Origin: Bacillota bacterium
Lineage (GTDB): Bacteria; Bacillota; Clostridia; Oscillospirales; Ruminococcaceae
Assembly (NCBI GenBank): GCA_023388515.1
Contig: JAEWGD010000038.1
Coordinates: 1 to 64,000, forward strand
DNA length: 64,000 bases
Direction of reading: 5' to 3'
The first letter of the stretch is position 1. Each line of letters begins with the position of its first letter. Under the pieces are notes generated by a model. It ran no database searches. It was given only the letters and a program-made list of their open reading frames with translations, and was not told where the DNA came from. Below are positions 1-7,583 of this stretch, piece after piece. A program made the position numbers and the translations under genes.

Positions 1-130
1 CTAGTAAAAAAGTGGTGCATTTGCATTTTTTATTTTTACATTTATATCTTTGCTTTCCTTCAGGAGATTTTCCGTATTTTATTACTTCCGTTTTACAACA
101 CTTGGGGCATTTTACTTCTATCTTTGCAAT
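1..130 (-). CDS. IS1 InsA-like zinc-finger protein, N-terminal part
   Basis: The minus strand encodes about 43 residues with the zinc-finger pattern CPKCCKTEVIKYGKSPEG followed by QRYKC. This matches the start of InsA of IS1, which has CPxC, then GKS, then GxQRYxC. InsA is the DNA-binding and regulatory half of the IS1 transposase and works with InsB on the element ends. The frame is open to the window edge. Its start is unusual: an in-frame stop lies just upstream, no in-frame ATG, GTG or TTG precedes the finger, and the best candidate is an ATT at 128-130 placed seven bases after AGGTG. An inactivating mutation is the alternative. Confidence 0.6.
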   Translation of the reverse strand, partial: MAKIEVKCPKCCKTEVIKYGKSPEGKQRYKCKNKKCKCTTFLL

Positions 131-153
131 TCATTTTCACCTATCGTTTCTTT

Positions 154-189
154 CCATTATATCATAAACAACAGGTTTTGTACACTACC
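154..189 (-). repeat. 36-bp terminal inverted repeat of the IS1-like element, left copy
   Basis: This 36-bp stretch is the exact reverse complement of 673-708. It contains a sigma-A-type promoter facing left: TGTACA at 179-184 and TATAAT (read on the minus strand) at 156-161 with a 17-bp spacer. It drives the InsA-like frame. Confidence 0.85.
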
Positions 190-361
190 AATTGATGAAG
201 CGTGGTTTAATAGGGGAAGTGGTAATTTACAGAGCAACGGAAATGTTATTTATCAGATTAATATGAAAAGAGTTATTGGCACAAATGGTGAAGACACGAT
301 TATTATTATAACCAAAGGATATACTAAGGAAATCATTACAGCATATCCAAAAGCAAAATAG
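190..361 (+). pseudogene. 3' fragment of a probable secreted nuclease-toxin gene cut by the IS1-like insertion
   Basis: The open frame ending in TAG at 359-361 reads about 57 host-derived residues and finishes with EIITAYPKAK. C-termini ending in a strand plus TAYP are common in EndoU/BECR-fold RNase domains of bacterial polymorphic toxins; this match is by eye and tentative. The frame is also open leftward through the IS end, but those residues come from the repeat. The stop codon overlaps the ribosome site of the next gene, which suggests a toxin-immunity style pair. The IS end at 189 removed everything upstream, so the gene should be inactive. Confidence 0.4.
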
Positions 362-373
362 GAGGAATAAAAT

Positions 374-571
374 ATGCTATGCCCATATTGCTTGCAAGGT
401 GAAATTGTTGAAGCAAAAGTAAAAAGAACAAAAGAAAAAATAAAAATATGTGATGAGTGCGATACGGTTTGGATTAATGATATATCTAATGAAAAAGGTA
501 TAAGTTTTGATAGTTTTATGCAACAAAGAAATTGTAATTCATTATGGAGTGAATTAGTACTTTTGGAATAG
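374..571 (+). CDS. Small zinc-ribbon protein, possible immunity partner
   Basis: This 65-residue protein starts at an ATG preceded by a strong GGAGG eight to nine bases upstream. It has two CxxC pairs, CPYC near residues 3-6 and CDEC near 27-30, which look like a zinc ribbon. The rest is charged and lacks a signal peptide or membrane segment, so it is likely cytoplasmic. It directly follows the truncated toxin-like gene, with the upstream stop overlapping its ribosome site. Immunity proteins often sit in this position, so an immunity role is an inference from context. I do not recognise a named family. Confidence 0.6.
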   Translation: MLCPYCLQGEIVEAKVKRTKEKIKICDECDTVWINDISNEKGISFDSFMQQRNCNSLWSELVLLE

Positions 572-636
572 CAGTAAAGTGATATATAGGATCAGGCATT
601 AGACTAATAAAGTTTATATTAATGGTTTTATAGATT

Positions 637-673
637 CTGAAAATTAAACTGTGTAAATGCGTTTAATTTTCAG
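637..673 (+). repeat. Perfect 13-bp-arm hairpin abutting the IS-like end
   Basis: The arms CTGAAAATTAAAC and GTTTAATTTTCAG are perfectly complementary around an 11-base loop. The last base coincides with the first base of the 36-bp repeat copy at 673. It could be a terminator for the zinc-ribbon gene, although no T-run follows, or an insertion hot spot. Confidence 0.6.
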
Positions 674-708
674 GTAGTGTACAAAACCTGTTGTTTATGA
701 TATAATGG
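673..708 (+). promoter_or_regulatory. Right copy of the 36-bp IS end, acting as a promoter
   Basis: This is an exact inverted copy of 154-189. It carries TGTACA at 678-683 and TATAAT at 701-706 with a 17-bp spacer, facing right towards the lipoprotein gene. No transposase frame follows it, so it looks like a solo end left after loss of the rest of an element. Confidence 0.65.
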
Positions 709-749
709 TTATTAAAGGAGCTGATAAAAAATGAAGGAGAAGTTAAAAC

Positions 750-1376
750 ATGAAAAAGCTATTAGTAATATGCACCTTATGTATAATATTCTTATCTTCC
801 TGTGAGGTGGAAATCAACGATTTACAAATAAAGGAATCAGATAAAATCCTTTCAAGTAGTTCTAGTGAGGTTGCTAACAATTCTGGTATAATAAACTATA
901 ATGTGTATGAAGAAGGGGCTAGAGGTGATAAACCGGACGATTTCAGTATTGCTATGTATCAAAATCCAATAGATGCTAGAATGAAGAATGATATGTTGAC
1001 TCAAAATATATCTGGAACTCGTGAAGCACAGATTTTTTTCGATGGCTATGTAAAAGTGTGGCAAGATGAGTTAGAGTTTTCAATTAATAATCTAAAAGTA
1101 TATTTAACTAATGAAGAGATAGAAAACCTTGAAAACGCTCAAAAAGCATGGGAAAACAATTTAGAGTTAAGTCGAAAGTTTGACCGTGAACTTATACAAA
1201 ACAGGGGAATTGGTTTAGGGACACAATATGTGTCTAGTGCATTAATATATATGATTGATCAACATCGTGAACGGGTTTTTCACATTAAGTATATGACAAT
1301 GTTAGCAGAGGAATATATTGACACTCCTGTTCAGAAGTCAGAACAATTATGGAATAGGTTTCATGAGTTTAATTAA
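750..1376 (+). CDS. Lipoprotein with an LprI-like (DUF1311) C-terminal region
   Basis: This is a 208-residue protein. Residues 1-18 form a lipoprotein signal peptide with the lipobox LSSC, so Cys18 would be lipidated and the protein anchored outside the membrane. Residues 19-60 are a Ser/Asn-rich linker. The second half is helical; the segment LTNEEIENLENAQKAWENNL, followed by a conserved-looking Arg/Leu-rich helix, resembles the LprI/DUF1311 fold found in lysozyme-inhibitor-like lipoproteins. That assignment is tentative. The start ATG follows AAGGAGAAG. The gene appears to be transcribed from the IS-derived promoter at 673-708. Confidence 0.7.
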   Translation: MKKLLVICTLCIIFLSSCEVEINDLQIKESDKILSSSSSEVANNSGIINYNVYEEGARGDKPDDFSIAMYQNPIDARMKNDMLTQNISGTREAQIFFDGYVKVWQDELEFSINNLKVYLTNEEIENLENAQKAWENNLELSRKFDRELIQNRGIGLGTQYVSSALIYMIDQHRERVFHIKYMTMLAEEYIDTPVQKSEQLWNRFHEFN

Positions 1377-1434
1377 CAAAGTAGGTTATGAGTATTACAT
1401 ATAAAATGTTATACTCATAACCTTGCAAAGCTTA

Positions 1435-2457
1435 TTACAACTTTTCAATTATCTCATGTAAAATTTCGTTATACTTAGGGTTTATAATACCGTAATCTTT
1501 TTCCTTGTAAGTCCAGATAGCACGACCTATATTATATTCTTTAAATACTTCTGAAATATCGGAAATCCAATTTAACGCTGAAGTGTTTGATGCGCTGTCG
1601 ATTACGCCATATTCACCACAATAAAGAGCGACATTGCGTTCTTTCGCAACCTTTATTGCGTCAGCAAATGCAGTTCTGAAAAAATCCTTGCCCGATAATT
1701 GTGTTGAGTAAGGGATTAAAAAATCTACTTGTTGTGGAAAGAGATATTTTTTTGAATCTTCAATATATTTTTCATTTGAAGAAGGGTATTCAACTCTATA
1801 ATCCTTACACATAGGTTCAATCCAGTAAGCTCCTTGATGAGTGAATATTAATGGTTCGTAGAAGTGAAAGGTATAAACGATGTTTTCATCAAAAGGCTCT
1901 CTAAGTTTTCTTACAGATTGTACACCGTTATACTTAGTTCCTCCCACAATTATTTTTGTGTGAGGTGCTATTTTTCTTATTGCAATAATAGCCTTTTCAG
2001 CAATGTTATTCCATATTTCAGCAACATCGTCATCAACTACTTCATTAAGAAGTTCGAATGCAATTGTATCACTGTATTTGCCGTACTTGAGGGCGATTTC
2101 TTCCCATAATGCAATAAAGCTTTCCTGTAACACTGGTTCATCAAAGAAAACATTACTACCCTCATCAAAAGAGTAACCAGCAGTTTTATGGAGGTCAATA
2201 ATCAAGTTTAATCCATATTCTTTACACCAGTCAATACATTTTTCTATATAAATAAATCCAACTTCATCAGTCGCTCCGTCAGGTTTTCTCACAAGTTCAA
2301 AATCAATAGGTAGCCTAACATGGTCAAGCCCCCATTCTGAAATGCGTTTTATATCGCTTTTTGAAATAAAGTTTGCATAATGATTCTCGTTGTGAGAGCA
2401 TTGTGAAAGCCAGCCACCGAGATTTATTCCTTTTTTATAGCCTATAAATTCCTTCAT
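1435..2457 (-). CDS. Intracellular glycoside hydrolase family 5 enzyme
   Basis: The 340-residue protein is a GH5-type (beta/alpha)8 barrel hydrolase acting on beta-linked glucans or related oligosaccharides. It starts with KGINLGGWLS, has HVRLP near residue 47, the acid/base glutamate in LLNEV (Glu139), HFYEP near 198-202 and the nucleophile in CGEYG (Glu282). Trp315 fits the substrate-platform tryptophan after the last strand. There is no signal peptide, carbohydrate module or dockerin, so it probably cleaves imported oligosaccharides in the cytoplasm. An AAGGAG lies eight bases before the ATG. It is a single-gene unit. The exact GH5 subfamily and substrate cannot be read from the sequence. 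Confidence 0.88.
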   Translation of the reverse strand: MKEFIGYKKGINLGGWLSQCSHNENHYANFISKSDIKRISEWGLDHVRLPIDFELVRKPDGATDEVGFIYIEKCIDWCKEYGLNLIIDLHKTAGYSFDEGSNVFFDEPVLQESFIALWEEIALKYGKYSDTIAFELLNEVVDDDVAEIWNNIAEKAIIAIRKIAPHTKIIVGGTKYNGVQSVRKLREPFDENIVYTFHFYEPLIFTHQGAYWIEPMCKDYRVEYPSSNEKYIEDSKKYLFPQQVDFLIPYSTQLSGKDFFRTAFADAIKVAKERNVALYCGEYGVIDSASNTSALNWISDISEVFKEYNIGRAIWTYKEKDYGIINPKYNEILHEIIEKL

Positions 2458-2749
2458 ATTATAATCTCCTTAAATAATAAATTATTAGTTATTATATCCC
2501 ACTTAAAGGATAGGTAACGTATTGTTAATATTGTGCTTATTAAATTAATTCTACTACATAATATTTTTAGAAAACAATATTTAGGTACATTATACCACAA
2601 GAAAAAACTAAAGTCACTAGAGAGGCTCAATTTTAATAAAAATAAGATAAGAAATTATCATATATAAGATGAATATTCTTTATCTTGTTATCAGCAGTTT
2701 AAATAATTTCACATCGTTTATCGCAAATTTTACATTCTTAAACCAATAC
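2458..2749. other. AT-rich intergenic region
   Basis: This stretch lies between the divergent GH5 gene and the FTR-like gene. The left part holds the GH5 ribosome site and a TATAAT-like box on the minus strand with no good -35. I see no convincing gene, RNA or repeat in the rest; a short frame at 2669-2851 has no ribosome site and overlaps the next promoter. Confidence 0.5.
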
Positions 2750-2778
2750 TTGAATTTTACTATAAAAATGTGTATAAT
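2750..2778 (+). promoter_or_regulatory. Sigma-A promoter for the FTR-like gene
   Basis: TTGAAT at 2750-2755 and TATAAT at 2773-2778 are separated by 17 bp, with TG just before the -10. The predicted transcript would carry the FTR-like gene and probably the CoA-disulfide reductase. Confidence 0.7.
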
Positions 2779-2868
2779 AATAGGTATGAAGATGAAAGAA
2801 TCAGAAATCAGTTGTAAAATTTTTTATAATATTTTGTGCGTAAGTATATGAAAGGAAGGATTATAATT

Positions 2869-3069
2869 ATGAAAGTTACTTTTAATGAGGACAAAGAGGT
2901 TGTTGACAGGATTAAAGAGGGATTAAAGCAAAGGGACGGATATTGCCCTTGCAGAGTTCAGCGTACAGAGGAAAATAAATGTATGTGTAAGGAATTTAAA
3001 GACCAAATTAAAGACCCTGACTTTGAAGGCTATTGTCATTGTATGTTATATTTCAAAAAGAACGACTAA
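2869..3069 (+). CDS. Small ferredoxin-thioredoxin reductase catalytic-chain-like protein
   Basis: This 66-residue protein has three CxC motifs: CPC at 26-28, CMC at 38-40 and CHC at 56-58, followed by MLYF. The plant FTR catalytic chain has the same three-motif layout, with four cysteines binding a [4Fe-4S] cluster and two forming the active disulfide, but its spacing differs (16 and 8 residues against 9 and 15 here). A disulfide-reducing role is therefore inferred. The start at 2869 was chosen over an upstream in-frame ATG because GGAAGG sits at the right distance. It lies 108 bp before a CoA-disulfide reductase gene, which suggests a shared thiol-redox function. Confidence 0.75.
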   Translation: MKVTFNEDKEVVDRIKEGLKQRDGYCPCRVQRTEENKCMCKEFKDQIKDPDFEGYCHCMLYFKKND

Positions 3070-3177
3070 TAATAGGTATAGTTGAGGAGTACAAAGACAT
3101 TTATTAGGCTTATGAAAAGCTTATTACATATCCAATTTGAAATTACAAAACCAAACTTTTTTACAGGAGGGAAGATT

Positions 3178-4860
3178 ATGAAAACATTAATTATAGGTGG
3201 AGTGGCAGGTGGTGCATCTGCTGCTGCAAGACTTCGCAGACTTGATGAATTGTCTGAAATTATCATTTTTGAAAGAGGGGATTATATTTCCTTTGCTAAT
3301 TGTGGGTTGCCATATTTTATTGGTGGTGAAATAACCGATAGACGTATGCTTACATTGCAAACACCACAAAGCTTTAAATCACGTTTTAATATTGATGTTC
3401 GTATAAAAAGTGAAGTTATGGAAATTGATCCAATAAATAAAAATATTACTGTGCGTAATATAAAAGATGATAGCACTTATACCGAAAGTTATGATAAGCT
3501 AATTTTATCTCCTGGTGCAGAGCCTATAAGCCCAGCGATTGAGGGCATAAATTCTAACAAGGTTTTTACATTGAGGAACATTCCTGACACTCTGGAAATC
3601 AAGCAATATATTGATGAAAAGCACCCTAAAAGCTGTGTTGTTGTTGGTGGTGGATATATTGGAGTTGAGATGGCTGAAAATCTAAGCAAAACAGGGTTAG
3701 ACGTTACGATTGTTGAGCTTTCAGACCATCTGATTGCATCACTTGATTTTGATATGTCAGCAGATGTTCATAAATATCTTAAAGAAAATGGCATAAAGCT
3801 AATTCTTAATAATGGTGTAAAAAGCATTAGAGATAATGGCGATAGCCTTGTTGTATGCCTTGATAAAGGCAATGTTTCGGCTGATATGCTGATAATGTCG
3901 GTTGGTGTTCGCCCTGAAACAAAGCTTGCAAAAGATTGTGGAATTAAGACTAATCAGAGAGGATCTATCATTGTTGATGAAAATATGAGAACGAATTTCC
4001 CAGATATTTTTGCAGTAGGTGATGCAATTGAGGTGAAAAACTTTATTACGCAACAGCCAGCGTTTATACCTCTAGCAGGTCCTGCAAATAAACAGGGGAG
4101 GATTGTTGCTGATAATATTTGTGGAATTGAAAGCAAATATGATGGCACACAAGGTTCTTCTATACTGAAAATATTCGATATGACTGTCGCAACAACTGGT
4201 TTGAATGAGAAATCAGCAAAAACTGCTGAAATTGACTATGATAAGGCGTATACTTATTCAGCTTCTCATGCGACCTATTACCCAAACGCAAGCAATATGT
4301 CAATTAAGGCGATTTGGGATAAGTCAACTTTAAGGATAATAGGGGCACAAATAGTCGGCTTTGATGGAGTGGACAAGCGTATGGATGTAATCGCAACTGC
4401 AATACGATTCGGTGCAAAGATTACAGATTTAACAAGCCTTGAGCTTTGCTATGCACCACCATATGGAAGTGCGAAAGACCCTGTTAATATGCTTGGATTT
4501 GTTGCTGAAAATACAATTTCTAACACTGTAAAGCAGTTCTTTTGGCATGATGTTGAAAACTTACCTCGTGATGGAAGCGTAACACTGCTTGATGTTAGAA
4601 CACCAGCAGAAGTTATGAGGGGAAAAATTGATGGGTTTATGAATATTCCTGTTGATTCTCTACGAGAAAATCTTGATAAAATTGAAAAGGATAAGCCTAT
4701 TTATGTTCACTGTCATAGTGGACTTAGGAGCTATATCGCTTGTAGAATACTAAGTAGAAACGGCTATGATTGCTATAATCTTGCTGGTGGTTGGCGACTC
4801 TACGAGTCAGTTATAAATGAAAAAACCGTTCCTGAATATATCTGTACAGAATGTGAATAA
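3178..4860 (+). CDS. CoA-disulfide reductase / NADH oxidase-type flavoprotein with C-terminal rhodanese domain
   Basis: The 560-residue protein has an N-terminal FAD-binding motif (GGVAGGASAAARLRR), the single redox cysteine of this family in SFANCGLP (Cys42), a second dinucleotide fold with VVVGGGYIGVEMAE, the FAD motif FAVGDAIEV, and a C-terminal rhodanese domain with active-site HCHSGLRS (Cys512). This architecture is known for CoADR-RHD proteins, which reduce CoA disulfide or persulfide with NAD(P)H. The tail ends in CTEC. The ATG at 3178 has AGGAGGG seven bases upstream; a longer frame from 3082 has no ribosome site. It is cytoplasmic and probably involved in oxidative or sulfane-sulfur stress. 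Confidence 0.9.
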   Translation: MKTLIIGGVAGGASAAARLRRLDELSEIIIFERGDYISFANCGLPYFIGGEITDRRMLTLQTPQSFKSRFNIDVRIKSEVMEIDPINKNITVRNIKDDSTYTESYDKLILSPGAEPISPAIEGINSNKVFTLRNIPDTLEIKQYIDEKHPKSCVVVGGGYIGVEMAENLSKTGLDVTIVELSDHLIASLDFDMSADVHKYLKENGIKLILNNGVKSIRDNGDSLVVCLDKGNVSADMLIMSVGVRPETKLAKDCGIKTNQRGSIIVDENMRTNFPDIFAVGDAIEVKNFITQQPAFIPLAGPANKQGRIVADNICGIESKYDGTQGSSILKIFDMTVATTGLNEKSAKTAEIDYDKAYTYSASHATYYPNASNMSIKAIWDKSTLRIIGAQIVGFDGVDKRMDVIATAIRFGAKITDLTSLELCYAPPYGSAKDPVNMLGFVAENTISNTVKQFFWHDVENLPRDGSVTLLDVRTPAEVMRGKIDGFMNIPVDSLRENLDKIEKDKPIYVHCHSGLRSYIACRILSRNGYDCYNLAGGWRLYESVINEKTVPEYICTECE

Positions 4861-4902
4861 AGGTAGTGGTTATACATTACAATTCTGAATATAGGAACGA
4901 CA

Positions 4903-4944
4903 AAAGCCTTTGATTCGCTAGTTAAGTAGTGAATCAAAGGCTTT
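4903..4944. terminator. Bidirectional terminator between CoADR and pcrA
   Basis: A perfect 14-bp stem starting AAAGCCTTTGATTC with a 14-base loop lies between the two convergent genes. Short T-runs flank it on both strands. Confidence 0.8.
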
Positions 4945-4947
4945 CTA

Positions 4948-7314
4948 TTATTTATCAGTGTTTTCTATCTTAGATATTTTAGCGAAATTAGCCATAAGCT
5001 TTTTTGCACCAACATTATCAAATTGTACTTCAAGCATAGCATCATTCGCCATTTTACGAACTGAAATAACAGTTCCATCACCAAAGATATTATGCTTAAC
5101 CCTATCGCCATCAACAAAATCTATTACAACCTTTTGCTTTAACTCATTAGGTTTATTTTTAGCCATTTGCTTTTGTAGAGGTATTGAATTAACAGCAGTT
5201 ACACTTGATGAAGGACCACCAACTCTTACAGTATTATCTATCTTTTCAACTAACTCAGGGTCAATTTCCTTAATAAATCGTGAAGGGAAATTCCGTGAGG
5301 TAGTACCAAAAAGCATTCTTTGAGCAGCATTGCTAATATACAACCTGTTTTTCGCTCTTGTAAATGCAACATAAGCAAGGCGACGCTCTTCCTCAATTTC
5401 ATCTTCGCTATCAAAGGAACGTGAGCTTGGGAAAATTCCGTCCTCCATACCGACAACAAAAACATTTGGAAACTCCAACCCTTTTGATGAATGAACAGTC
5501 ATCATAACAACAGCATCAACTGATTCATCAAGCTTATCAATATCGGCATACAACGAGATTTCCTCTAAAAATCCATTAAGGCTAGGATCTTCTGCGTCAG
5601 TAGAATAGGACATCATGGTTGACTTTAACTCATTAATATTTTCAAGCCTGTTAATCCCGTCATCACCGAGATTTTTCAAGAACTCCCTATACCCCGACCT
5701 ATCAAGCATTTCATCAAGAAGCTTATCTAATGGTAAAGTTTCAGCTAAATCTGATAGCGTATCGAACATCTTTGACAAGCTTTTCAAAACAGTAGCTTTT
5801 TTAGAAAGCACAGGATAATCAGCAGCATTTCTCATTACATCAAGAGGAGAAACATTCAAATCCATTGTGATTTCCTCAAGCATAGTGAGGGTAGACTCAC
5901 CCAAACCTCTTTTTGGTTCATTAATAATACGTTTCAATCTAAGCATATCATTATTATTATTCACAACTGTAAGATATGCTAAAACGTCTTTAATTTCTTT
6001 TCTATCGAAAAACTTCAACCCACCAAGCACACGATAGGGGATACCACTTTGCACAAAGGTTCTTTCAATCGTATTCGACTGTGCATTCATGCGATAAAGT
6101 ATAACATTATCCTTATATTTACCACCTTGCTTTATTCCCTCAAGAATTGATTTTGAAACAAATCTTGACTCATCCATTTCATCTTGTGCCTTATAGGTAA
6201 CAGTTTTTTCGCCAAGATTACCATCAGTCCAAAGAGTTTTAGGCTTACGCCCATGATTATTTTTTATAATTGAATTTGCTGTGTCAAGAATTCGCTGTGT
6301 AGAGCGATAGTTCTGTTCAAGACGAACAACCACTGTATTTTTAAACTGCTTTTCAAAATTAAGAATATTCTCTATCGTAGCCCCTCTAAATTTATAAATA
6401 CTCTGGTCGTCATCACCAACAACACATAAATTATTATGCTTTGAAGACAATAAACTCACTAACTTAAATTGTGCATGGTTAGTATCCTGATACTCATCAA
6501 CCAATATATACTTATATCTATTCTGATAATGCTCCAAAACATCGGGGAAATCAGTAAACAGCTGTACAGTAAGCATAATAATATCATCAAAATCCAATGC
6601 ATTTGAGCCTTTTAACCTTTTTTGATATTCAGTATAAACTTTTGATGTAACACTTTTCCTAAAATCCCCACCAATAGAAGCCTCAATATCCTTAGGGAAT
6701 AGCATACTATCCTTAGCCTTACTAATGCTACTTAAAATGGATTTCGGTGGGAATTGCTGCTCAGAAACATTCAAATCAGATAGACAGGATTTTATAACCC
6801 TTTGGCTATCATCAGAATCATAAATAGTAAAACTGCTATGATAACCTAACTTTTCTATTTCACGGCGTAATATTCTTACACAAGCTGAATGGAATGTTGC
6901 AGCATTAATCTCTTTAGCGTTATCCTCACCTAAAATATTTGATAGCCTTGCTCTAAGCTCACCCGCCGCCTTATTAGTGAAAGTAATAGCTAATATATTC
7001 CAAGGCTTAATCGGTGATACAGCGATTATATCCTTCAATCTTGCAATATCGTCTGATTTTCCATTTATATAATCTAACAGGAAATTTATTTCATCTTCGG
7101 AACCATTAGAGGTTTCGTTATAATATGCATCTCCAAAGTTAATCATGTTAGCAATACGGTTAACTATTACAGTAGTTTTGCCACTCCCAGCACCAGCCAA
7201 TACTAATACAGGCCCTGTAACAGCAAACACCGCCTCTTGTTGTTGTGAGTTCATTTTATCAAAATATTTTTGTAATGCTGACCTTTTTAAATCTTTAAAA
7301 CCTTGCTCTGCCAT
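4948..7314 (-). CDS. pcrA: ATP-dependent DNA helicase PcrA (UvrD family)
   Basis: The 788-residue protein is a superfamily 1A helicase for DNA repair and plasmid or replication restart. It has Walker A GAGSGKT at 41-47, motif Ia ITFTNKAA, motif II DEYQD, motif III GDDDQSIYKFRGA, motif V TVHSSKGLEFPNVF and motif VI YVAFTRAKNRLY. The C-terminal GDGTVISV tudor-like tail binds RNA polymerase in Gram-positive PcrA. An insert of about 35 acidic residues lies between motifs I and Ia (near residues 58-92), where most PcrA proteins have a short loop. A GGAG motif precedes the ATG. Confidence 0.95.
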   Translation of the reverse strand: MAEQGFKDLKRSALQKYFDKMNSQQQEAVFAVTGPVLVLAGAGSGKTTVIVNRIANMINFGDAYYNETSNGSEDEINFLLDYINGKSDDIARLKDIIAVSPIKPWNILAITFTNKAAGELRARLSNILGEDNAKEINAATFHSACVRILRREIEKLGYHSSFTIYDSDDSQRVIKSCLSDLNVSEQQFPPKSILSSISKAKDSMLFPKDIEASIGGDFRKSVTSKVYTEYQKRLKGSNALDFDDIIMLTVQLFTDFPDVLEHYQNRYKYILVDEYQDTNHAQFKLVSLLSSKHNNLCVVGDDDQSIYKFRGATIENILNFEKQFKNTVVVRLEQNYRSTQRILDTANSIIKNNHGRKPKTLWTDGNLGEKTVTYKAQDEMDESRFVSKSILEGIKQGGKYKDNVILYRMNAQSNTIERTFVQSGIPYRVLGGLKFFDRKEIKDVLAYLTVVNNNNDMLRLKRIINEPKRGLGESTLTMLEEITMDLNVSPLDVMRNAADYPVLSKKATVLKSLSKMFDTLSDLAETLPLDKLLDEMLDRSGYREFLKNLGDDGINRLENINELKSTMMSYSTDAEDPSLNGFLEEISLYADIDKLDESVDAVVMMTVHSSKGLEFPNVFVVGMEDGIFPSSRSFDSEDEIEEERRLAYVAFTRAKNRLYISNAAQRMLFGTTSRNFPSRFIKEIDPELVEKIDNTVRVGGPSSSVTAVNSIPLQKQMAKNKPNELKQKVVIDFVDGDRVKHNIFGDGTVISVRKMANDAMLEVQFDNVGAKKLMANFAKISKIENTDK

Positions 7315-7347
7315 AAATCTACTCCATTCAATGTACTATTAATAGTG

Positions 7348-7377
7348 ATTATACCCTCAAAGGCGTAAGGGTGTGAA
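7348..7377 (-). promoter_or_regulatory. Sigma-A promoter for pcrA
   Basis: Read on the minus strand, TTCACA (7372-7377) and TATAAT (7348-7353) are separated by 18 bp and lie about 35 bp before the pcrA start. Confidence 0.6.
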
Positions 7378-7522
7378 AACAACTTTGTTTAATTTGTTCT
7401 TACAAGATGTCAACATTTAATATTATATCATATTTACGCCTTAAATAAAAGACCTAAAATTAAATTTATTAACAATATAATATTTTTTGATAGATTAATA
7501 ATATTATTATACCCTAAAACTA

Positions 7523-7551
7523 TTCCATTCGCTATAAAAATGTTGTATAAT
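7523..7551 (+). promoter_or_regulatory. Promoter for the AI-2E-family permease gene
   Basis: TATAAT at 7546-7551 is preceded at 17 bp by the weak -35 TTCCAT at 7523-7528. It lies about 30 bp before the start codon. Confidence 0.5.
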
Positions 7552-7583
7552 GTATTTATAAACTATATTAAAGAGGTGTTTTG

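Larger units (their letters stand above)
1..189 (-). mobile_element. Partial IS1-family insertion sequence (left part lies outside the window)
   Basis: The sequence reading leftwards from 189 begins with GGT, carries its own -35/-10 promoter inside the terminal repeat, and then enters a zinc-finger reading frame like InsA of IS1. IS1 elements have the same layout: a short terminal repeat starting with GGT that contains the promoter of insA. Only one end is visible, so target duplications and the second open reading frame (InsB) cannot be examined. Base 190 is inferred to be the first host base, because the copy of this repeat at 673-708 stops at the matching base. Confidence 0.7.

Noticed and set aside
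50..361. An open frame of 103 codons starting at 50 on the plus strand
   Set aside because: Its first 47 codons run antisense through the IS1-like protein and terminal repeat; only the part after 189 looks like a real gene remnant.
2669..2851. A 60-codon plus-strand frame before the FTR-like gene
   Set aside because: There is no ribosome site, and it overlaps the promoter of the next gene; composition is that of AT-rich spacer.
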